From NCBI GenBank assembly GCA_035297145.1, contig DATGZN010000085.1:1-64000 (forward strand): 64,000 nucleotides of DNA, in the 5' to 3' direction. The notes below the pieces were generated by a model. That model searched no databases and was not told the origin of the DNA. It worked only from the letters and a program-made list of their open reading frames with translations. Positions 58,881 through 64,000 of the stretch are shown piece after piece (the stretch's first letter is position 1; the number at the start of each line of letters is the position of its first letter). A program made the translations under genes and the position numbers. The DNA is from QHXW01 sp035297145. GTDB lineage: Bacteria; Acidobacteriota; Terriglobia; Bryobacterales; Bryobacteraceae.

Positions 58881-59309
58881 ATGAGTCGTTTCGAAAACGG
58901 AGGTCTTGACGCTATGCTCGTGTTCAACATCAACGCCACCGACATGAACACAAATCCATTTCCCGTAGTGCTCCAGGTCCCAACTCAGGGCGGTGAAGCG
59001 AGCGCGCGATGGGCTACATATCCCGGGTTGCTCAGCTTCCGGGGAGGGCCCGCCTGGATCATTGCTTCTCCGGCGGCCAATCGCGGCACGGTCATGTGTA
59101 TGGGAGTTGACGTGGACGGTGGAAACTGGGCTGCGATCGAACTCGATCAGTTGTTTACCCAGTTTTCTAAAAACAGCGATGGATCATACGCCATGCTGAG
59201 CCTCAATCAATCCGGTTCCGGCCAGACGTTTCCAGACACGGTTGTTTCGCTTCAAGCGGGTCCAATCAGCTGGCAGCTGAGTTTGCCGAACTCACCTTCC
59301 ACACCGTAA
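58881..59309 (+). CDS. Protein of unknown function
   Basis: A 142-residue open frame with no family I recognise. It looks soluble and beta-rich: MLVFNINATDMNTNPFPVV then GLLSFRGGPAWIIASPAAN, and LFTQFSKNSDGSYAMLSLN. An internal ATG (codon 12) before LVFNINATDMN may be the start. Divergent from ppa. Codon use resembles its neighbours, so it is probably real, but evidence is only the open frame and its length. Confidence 0.45.
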   Translation: MSRFENGGLDAMLVFNINATDMNTNPFPVVLQVPTQGGEASARWATYPGLLSFRGGPAWIIASPAANRGTVMCMGVDVDGGNWAAIELDQLFTQFSKNSDGSYAMLSLNQSGSGQTFPDTVVSLQAGPISWQLSLPNSPSTP

Positions 59310-59383
59310 TGCAGGAAGCTGGGTCCACTATGCTTACCGGGACTCCCAGTTGAACTCGAGTACTGCTTGGCCTTCACGACCTA

Positions 59384-60721
59384 TCAGCGGGCGCGGCGCG
59401 CCGACGTCGCGACTGGCGCCGGTGGATCGTCGGAATCATCAGGCTGTGCCGGCTGCTCCTGCGCTGGTTGCGTGGCCGCGGGCGCTCCCTTCAGCACGTC
59501 GTTCGCGAAAAAGAATTTGCCGTCGGTCGGCACCATCATCACCTGAACTTTGTCGGAGAGCCGCTCGGCGATGATTTTCTGAATCAGCAGGGGATTCTGC
59601 TTTAGCGCCACGGCCTCCGTCTTGAGGCGCTCGGAATCGGCCGCCGCGGTCACGCGGATGCGATTGGCTTCGGCGTCCGCCATCAGCTTCCGTTTCTCCA
59701 GTTCCGCCTTGCTGTCAATCACCTTGGCCTCCGCCATGGCCTCGGCGTTCTTCACCGTGGCTTCCTTGCGCGCTTCGGATTCGAGCCGCGTCTGCTCGAT
59801 CTGCTTCTGCTTGAGCGGCAGGGTGTGCTGCATGGCGTCGGCCTGGGCCTTGGCATTGAGAACTACGATTTCTGCGTCGGCTTCGGCCGCCTTCACGCGC
59901 CGCGCCTTCTCGGCTTCCGCCTCGAGCTCGGCGGTGCGAACCTCCTTTTGCTTGATTTCCACCTCGACCCCCATGCGGTCGCTCTCCTGCTCCTTCAATA
60001 GCAGGCCTTCCAGCCCCTTGGCGTATTCCGGCGGAAGCTGAATATCGCGCAGAATGACTTCTTTTACGAGAATGCCGTCGACCGCCAGTTTCTGCTGGAT
60101 GGCGTCGGACGCCAGTTTGCGGACCTCCTCGCGGCGGGCGGCAAAGACCTCGCGCACCAGGTAGTTGGGAATCAACTGGCGGAAAACGCCGGCCACCACC
60201 GGCGGCACAATCTCCTCTTCGATAGGTTGGGGCAAGTTGGCGTGGACGTAATCCAGGCGGCGCGGGTCAAGCCGGTAGCGAACGGCGATCGCCAGGCCCA
60301 TGGGCAGTCCTTCCTTGCTTTGCACCTGCAGCGTTTCACCTTTATTCTTGCCCTCGCCGAGCGTCGTGGTGAAGACGCGCTCGCGGGTGTCATAAAAAGT
60401 GACGCTTTCGATGAGCGGCGTGATCCAATGCGCTCCCGGATAGAGCGCACCGGGCCGGGTCCCCGAGATCTGGCTCACCAACACGCCCGCGCTTCCTGCC
60501 GGCACGACGACGATACTCAGTCCCAGCAGCAAGGGAACCAAGGACAGCAGCGCCAGCCGCCCGGACTCCCGCCACCGGATGGAGGTCAGCGGCCTCGCCG
60601 TTCCCGCCGACTCCGCCCGCCAAGCCTCGCGCGTCCGATAGATGTCATAAATCACGATTGTCAAGGCACCGCCCAATAGGCCCGCGCCTGCGAACAGCAA
60701 CAGATACTTCAACAGCAACAC
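59384..60721 (-). CDS. SPFH/prohibitin family membrane protein
   Basis: A 445-residue protein from GTG 60721: N-terminal membrane helix (VLLLKYLLLFAGAGLLGGA), a second one (LALLSLVPLLLGLSIVVVP), then the SPFH/Band 7 domain (PGALYPGAHWITPLIESVT, YDTRERVFTTTLGEG, LPMGLAIAVRYRLDPRRL), and a long charged coiled coil (EARKEATVKNAEAMAEAKV, ELEKRKLMADAEANRIRV). SPFH proteins form rings or scaffolds in the inner membrane, often for the FtsH protease. No partner gene adjoins. The extra first helix pair before Band 7 is a variation. Confidence 0.93.
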   Translation of the reverse strand: MLLLKYLLLFAGAGLLGGALTIVIYDIYRTREAWRAESAGTARPLTSIRWRESGRLALLSLVPLLLGLSIVVVPAGSAGVLVSQISGTRPGALYPGAHWITPLIESVTFYDTRERVFTTTLGEGKNKGETLQVQSKEGLPMGLAIAVRYRLDPRRLDYVHANLPQPIEEEIVPPVVAGVFRQLIPNYLVREVFAARREEVRKLASDAIQQKLAVDGILVKEVILRDIQLPPEYAKGLEGLLLKEQESDRMGVEVEIKQKEVRTAELEAEAEKARRVKAAEADAEIVVLNAKAQADAMQHTLPLKQKQIEQTRLESEARKEATVKNAEAMAEAKVIDSKAELEKRKLMADAEANRIRVTAAADSERLKTEAVALKQNPLLIQKIIAERLSDKVQVMMVPTDGKFFFANDVLKGAPAATQPAQEQPAQPDDSDDPPAPVATSARRAR

Positions 60722-60983
60722 TTGGTTTTGTCTCCTGTAGAACAGGCATTCCTGCCTGTTCAGGAGTGCAGGAGCAAGAGAGTGACCGCGGCAATTTGTG
60801 GGCGATTTGGATTTGGGAGGCGGAGGTCGATGTGTGCGGTCACACACGGCGTGGAAGAAGGGAGACGGGTCCCGCGACGGACTGCTGATTTCGACGTCGG
60901 AGCGAAGAGGAGGTGCGGCGGCCGACTAATCGCGGATGGGTTCCTGGCAGGACAAATTGCTCAGCAGTACAATTGGAAACACG

Positions 60984-61211
60984 ATGATAGTGAATTATAG
61001 CGATACCCACAAACTTCTCGCCGATATGGTCGCGGAGGCTGAGGTCCGCGAACCAGGGATTAACAGATTTGTTCTGATTGAGGCTGTGAGCGCTGTTCGT
61101 CATCTCTGTGACCAATACGAACTGAACTTCGAGGAAGTTTTAGCCGAGGCTGGGACGCTTTATCAGCACCAGCAGGCTAGAGACTTGAACGACTTGGAGT
61201 CGCGGGAGTAG
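60984..61211 (+). CDS. Small helical protein of unknown function
   Basis: From ATG 60984, 75 residues: MIVNYSDTHKLLADMVAEAE then INRFVLIEAVSAVRHLCDQY and ELNFEEVLAEAGTLYQHQQ. Mostly helical and acidic. No family known to me. It lies 39 bases before the next gene, same strand, with which it may form a two-gene unit. Confidence 0.5.
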   Translation: MIVNYSDTHKLLADMVAEAEVREPGINRFVLIEAVSAVRHLCDQYELNFEEVLAEAGTLYQHQQARDLNDLESRE

Positions 61212-61250
61212 GTTGTTGCAATACAGCTACCCAAAGGTGACCGACAGTTT

Positions 61251-62252
61251 ATGCGCGACCAATACGCGGCTGACATATCTGATCTGTTGAAATTTGCGTT
61301 TCTGCGCGCCATTGCAGCAAACGACAGAACGATCGGAGTGGGATGGTACTACAACCCAACGTCAGACGGTAGCACTGATGGATGTCACCGTGAATATTGT
61401 AAGGAGCCGAAGTGGAAAATCCTAGACTCGGACCTATGGGAAGCCTTGAGGCAGCAGCCTAGTCAATCAGTAGCAGCACTAGAGAAGTTACCAATTTGGC
61501 CTCCAAAGACGCGATTCCACCGCGTTCCTGTACCGCCCCCGAGAAGCCGCGGCTCCTGGGCGACGGACATGAAGAGCGCGTTAGACGGATCCGGCATCAT
61601 ATTTCTTGATCCGGACAATGGCGTCGGCGAGGCAAGCGAGCGATATGCCTTGATTGACGAGGTTGAAGCAATGACACGTGCCGGTCGAGCTGTGGTGGTA
61701 ATCAAGTTTCCCGGGCGCGAAAATCACGAAACTCAGCTCGCGGCCTATCATACGTTGCTGCGACGTAACGTACCTGTGGTCCCGATTGTCACGGTGCGCA
61801 CCTGCGTTTGGTTGCACGAGAAGAAGGTCCCGAGGTTTCGCTGGTTTACCGTCGTCGGCGCGGATGAGATTTTGGCTGAACGAGCGACGCAATTTGTCCA
61901 CAAACTTAATGGGATCGAGAAGTGCAAGGCTGACCTCATTTGCGGCCCTCAGGCTTTGGGGGGCAAAAAGGAGGTCATCAACCGCGCCTCACAGCCCATG
62001 CCAGCGCAAGAAGGACGGCTCCCGCAGTCGGCGGAAAAAAGCCGCAGCATAACAGCGGCGAACATGTGTCCCGAATGCGGCTATCGATTTAAGGGAAACG
62101 GATTTGACGGAATTGACGCTCACTGGCGGGCCAAACACGAACGAATTATGCCATACAAAGATGCATGGCCTTTGGTGAAATCTGGAAAATACCACCGGCC
62201 AGGCCTTCTGCTGCGGGACCGACCGCAAGCCCCAGCTTTGGGTCTGTCATAG
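61251..62252 (+). CDS. Predicted RlmJ-fold protein with C-terminal zinc finger
   Basis: A 333-residue protein. Residues 1-220 belong to a group I know only as hypothetical: MRDQYAADISDLLKFAFLRA, GVGWYYNPTSDGSTDGCHRE, SGIIFLDPDNGVGE and YALIDEVEAMTRAGRAVV. The DPDNG box resembles DPPY/DPPF-type boxes of SAM methyltransferases such as RlmJ, and the family has been likened to that fold, but it lacks a standard SAM motif I. Residues 272-300 form a C2H2 finger (CPECGYRFKGNG, then HWRAKHERIM). Such finger tails bind nucleic acid, so a nucleic-acid-related function is possible. Preceded by the 75-residue gene. Function unknown. Confidence 0.7.
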   Translation: MRDQYAADISDLLKFAFLRAIAANDRTIGVGWYYNPTSDGSTDGCHREYCKEPKWKILDSDLWEALRQQPSQSVAALEKLPIWPPKTRFHRVPVPPPRSRGSWATDMKSALDGSGIIFLDPDNGVGEASERYALIDEVEAMTRAGRAVVVIKFPGRENHETQLAAYHTLLRRNVPVVPIVTVRTCVWLHEKKVPRFRWFTVVGADEILAERATQFVHKLNGIEKCKADLICGPQALGGKKEVINRASQPMPAQEGRLPQSAEKSRSITAANMCPECGYRFKGNGFDGIDAHWRAKHERIMPYKDAWPLVKSGKYHRPGLLLRDRPQAPALGLS

Positions 62253-62269
62253 CGTCCCCGCATTTTTTG

Positions 62270-62352
62270 GATGAATCGCTTCTTCCATCGCCCTCTAAAC
62301 GATCTCCACTCAAGTTGGCGTACCGGCGCCGCACCACGCGGTAGCTCGTCAC
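62270..62352 (-). pseudogene. Truncated RES-domain toxin
   Basis: GTG 62352, overlapping the antitoxin stop, opens VTSYRVVRRRYANLSGDRL then EGDGR, which matches the first part of a RES toxin (W-R-I-x-R-R-R-Y-A-x-x-L-S-G-x-G-A). The following text is unlike RES and the frame is degraded, leaving only about 28 codons of an expected 150 or more. RES toxins deplete NAD+; this one is dead. Confidence 0.55.
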
Positions 62353-62582
62353 ACGTAGACGCCGTGGTCAATCCGAACCAACTCTGCTTCAACTCCAACG
62401 AGATCGAATTCTATAACCTGGCGTGGCGTCTTTCCCTGAAATAATGGGTTTGCCCGATTCAGCCAATGCTCGGCCTTCTCAGAAGTCCCAAAGGTTGCCA
62501 GGGCGTGTGCGGCAACGGAGTCAGGTGAAATCTCCTTCCGTTCCCGATTCGACGAATGATCCTGCGCCACCGACTGTTTCAA
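62349..62582 (-). CDS. Xre/MbcA/ParS-type antitoxin
   Basis: A 77-residue protein ending in the ParS toxin-binding domain (DUF2384): AAHALATFGTSEKAEHWLNR then ANPLFQGKTPRQVIEFD and VEAELVRIDHGVYV, with the W-L-x-x-x-N-P-x-L and the final I-x-x-G-V-Y. The usual partner is a RES toxin downstream, whose truncated start is present at 62352. The N-terminal DNA-binding part is short (about 25 residues) compared with the family, so it may not bind DNA. Now an orphan antitoxin. Confidence 0.8.
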   Translation of the reverse strand: MKQSVAQDHSSNRERKEISPDSVAAHALATFGTSEKAEHWLNRANPLFQGKTPRQVIEFDLVGVEAELVRIDHGVYV

Positions 62583-62693
62583 TTTGCGTGCCCTGGTGAG
62601 CGGCCTGTTGTGGGTCCTATCGAGTTTGCGCGCGCGATCTCTAGAGGCTTCGGCATAAAATCGACACTTTAAGCATACAATCCTTCGCTCCCC

Positions 62694-62939
62694 CTACGCG
62701 AACGGGCTCCGCTTCAGCGCATACTGCAGCGCCTCCTCGGGCACAGGAAACTCACTCACCGCCGTATTTCCCATATACCCGAGTTCTTTGATGCCGATCG
62801 GAGTCGTGTAATAGGCGTCCAGCACCAGGTTGCGCGCCCAGTGGAAGAAATGGATGCCGGCTGCGTTTTTGGGTGCGGCGTTTTTCTCGATGCCGATCAG
62901 GTCGAGCATCGCCGTCTGTTGCTCCGGTTTCGCGTCCAC
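62694..62939 (-). pseudogene. Truncated copy of gluconate 2-dehydrogenase subunit 3 C-terminus
   Basis: Codes for 81 residues that match the last 80 of the neighbouring gene at 63554-64000: GIEKNAAPKNAAGIHFFHWARN against GIEKNAAPENAAG, and SPFA at the end. The N-terminal two thirds and the normal start are missing, so it is not functional. The break lies at about 62940, beside a DUF4160-DUF2442 pair. See the repeat entries. Confidence 0.75.
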
Positions 62940-62940
62940 G
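62695..62940. repeat. Direct repeat, copy 1 (3' end of subunit 3 gene)
   Basis: A 246-bp segment about 89% identical, by hand alignment with 26 mismatches and no gaps, to 63555-63800. The two copies flank a cassette of about 614 bp. Confidence 0.85.
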
Positions 62941-62980
62941 TAAGTAGCACGGTGTCAGGTGGTAGAATCGGCCACGCGGG

Positions 62981-63241
62981 ATGCCGACGATCAGCACGTT
63001 CTATGGGATCTTGATCCGAATGTTTTTCAACGATCACGCGCCTCCGCACTTTCACGCCCGATATGGTGAATTCGAGGCCACCATCGATATCGGAACCCTG
63101 GAGGGGATCGAGGGGGAGCTGCCAAACCGGGCCTTTAACTTAGTCCGGGAATGGGCGATGATACACAGAGAGGAGTTGCTCGAAGACTGGCGGCTCTGCC
63201 GTGAGAACAGTCAGCCGGCGAAGATCGACCCGCTACACTGA
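62981..63241 (+). CDS. DUF4160 protein
   Basis: An 86-residue protein with the DUF4160 layout: MPTISTFYGILIRMFFNDHA then PPHFHARYGEFEATIDIG and EWAMIHREELLEDWRL. DUF4160 and DUF2442 are often adjacent and are commonly regarded as possible toxin-antitoxin-like pairs; no function is proved. It lies inside a cassette flanked by direct repeats. Next gene starts 12 bases later. Confidence 0.85.
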   Translation: MPTISTFYGILIRMFFNDHAPPHFHARYGEFEATIDIGTLEGIEGELPNRAFNLVREWAMIHREELLEDWRLCRENSQPAKIDPLH

Positions 63242-63253
63242 AGAGCGCGCTCT

Positions 63254-63526
63254 ATGTATTGGGACATAGTTGAAGTAAAACCCGAGCCGGACTATTGCCT
63301 GCTCGTGCGTTTTAAGGACGGACTGACAGGGCGAGTCCAGTTGCGGCGGGAGATGCTGACGGGGGCTCTTGCGCCCCTCTTGGACGTTAAGTTTTTCGAG
63401 CAGGTCTTTGTCGACTACGGCGCGGTCGCCTGGCCTGGTGATATTGATCTTGCGCCCGACGCTATGTACGCTGAGGTCGCCGGCCGGCATCTTGAACCCC
63501 AAAAGGCTGGAGACAGTCGCCGATAG
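63254..63526 (+). CDS. DUF2442 protein
   Basis: A 90-residue protein of the DUF2442 family: VKPEPDYCLLVRFKDGLTGR then VQLRREMLTGALAPLLDVKF and YGAVAWPGDIDLAPDAMY. The W-P-G-D/N-x-x-D-L/I-A-P-D signature is plain. Partner of the DUF4160 gene twelve bases upstream. The two lie antiparallel to the host gene between the direct repeats. Confidence 0.88.
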   Translation: MYWDIVEVKPEPDYCLLVRFKDGLTGRVQLRREMLTGALAPLLDVKFFEQVFVDYGAVAWPGDIDLAPDAMYAEVAGRHLEPQKAGDSRR

Positions 63527-63553
63527 CGGCGTTTCTTCGTGGCGGTCACTTTA

Positions 63554-64000
63554 CTACGCGAACGGACTCCTCTTCAACGCGTACTGCAAAGCTTCCTCGG
63601 GCACTTGGAACTCACTCACCGCCGTATTTCCCATGTAGCCGAGTTCCTTGATTCCGATGGGGCTGGTGTAATAGGCGTCCAGCACCAGGTTGCGCGCCCA
63701 GTGGAAGAAGTGGATGCCGGCTGCGTTTTCGGGTGCGGCGTTTTTCTCGATGCCGATCAGGTCTAGCATCGACGTCTGCTGATCGGGCTTCGCGTCCACG
63801 AAATCGGCGCCATAGCGGCGCTGCATATCGTGATCCACCCACGCCATGCCGCCGGTGAAGATTTCCCTTAGCTCCGGGCTGTTGCTCGCCATGAAGTCGA
63901 TCCAATCCGCTGCACCCGCGGCGAGAGCGCCCGGCGAGTGCTCATCGGCCGGGATGATCAGGTCGGAAAGACGCTGGAGCGTCTTGTACTCGTGCGCGTT
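63554..64000 (-). CDS. Gluconate 2-dehydrogenase subunit 3 family protein (partial)
   Basis: The frame is open to the window edge, so the start is outside. Visible: YKTLQRLSDLIIPADEHSPG, DFMASNSPELREIFTGG, AWVDHDMQRRYGADFVDAKPD and the C-terminal AYYTSPIGIKELGYMGN then PVPEEALQYALKRSPFA-like ending. This is the gluconate 2-dehydrogenase gamma/subunit 3 family, helper of GMC-type oxidoreductases, usually with a Tat signal at the missing N-terminus. The partner oxidoreductase should lie beyond the window. Its 3' end is duplicated at 62695-62940. Confidence 0.85.
   Translation of the reverse strand, partial: NAHEYKTLQRLSDLIIPADEHSPGALAAGAADWIDFMASNSPELREIFTGGMAWVDHDMQRRYGADFVDAKPDQQTSMLDLIGIEKNAAPENAAGIHFFHWARNLVLDAYYTSPIGIKELGYMGNTAVSEFQVPEEALQYALKRSPFA
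63555..63800. repeat. Direct repeat, copy 2 (3' end of intact subunit 3 gene)
   Basis: The intact-gene copy of the 246-bp repeat; see 62695-62940. Confidence 0.85.

Overview
The window is high-GC bacterial DNA that most resembles an Acidobacteriota genome of the Solibacter/Bryobacter kind. I infer this from the gene content, not from a database match: many TPR proteins, an ASPIC/UnbV FG-GAP protein, a TonB receptor with a carboxypeptidase-like N-terminal domain, a Ser/Thr kinase fused to TPRs, a PEP-CTERM protein, a gluconate 2-dehydrogenase subunit 3 family protein, and a remnant of an acidobacterial MacB-like permease.

0-5.7 kb is worn ground: a frameshifted DUF429-type gene, an intact kdpA with no kdpB or kdpC beside it, a permease scrap and a frameshifted family-4 glycosyltransferase. 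5.8-12.9 kb holds secreted TPR proteins, a seven-haem cytochrome c fused to TPRs and an FG-GAP/ASPIC protein.

12.9-24.8 kb is an accessory block. It carries a family-9 glycosyltransferase fused to a tail domain that recurs in a DUF4123 (type VI secretion adaptor-type) protein, a Ser-rich small protein, a possible transglutaminase-like protein, an exported protein, a dead family-2 glycosyltransferase, and a 985-residue Stealth/mannosyltransferase chimera with three copies of an unnamed repeat. An IstB scrap and other decayed genes follow. The block ends at the 3' end of a tRNA-Ser gene, a common integration site. No type VI secretion core gene is visible. This is the most unusual part of the window.

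25-33 kb is a complete-looking minus-strand cytochrome c maturation operon, ccmE-F-H-(I-like)-(surface protein)-A-B-C-D, followed directly by an enolase-superfamily dehydratase. CcmE has a Cys where the classical haem-binding His sits. It could serve the multihaem cytochrome near 8 kb. 33-42 kb has a methyltransferase, a TonB receptor divergent from a P1B-type metal ATPase with a CsoR-like operator, and a LytS/LytTR two-component pair. 42-61 kb is ordinary core and metabolic material: a double-kinase TPR protein, homoserine dehydrogenase, formaldehyde dehydrogenase, permeases, prolyl oligopeptidase, pyrophosphatase and an SPFH protein.

61-64 kb is a small accessory patch: a protein ending in a zinc finger, a ParS-type antitoxin whose RES toxin is truncated, and a DUF4160-DUF2442 pair lying between two 246-bp copies of the 3' end of a gluconate 2-dehydrogenase subunit 3 gene.
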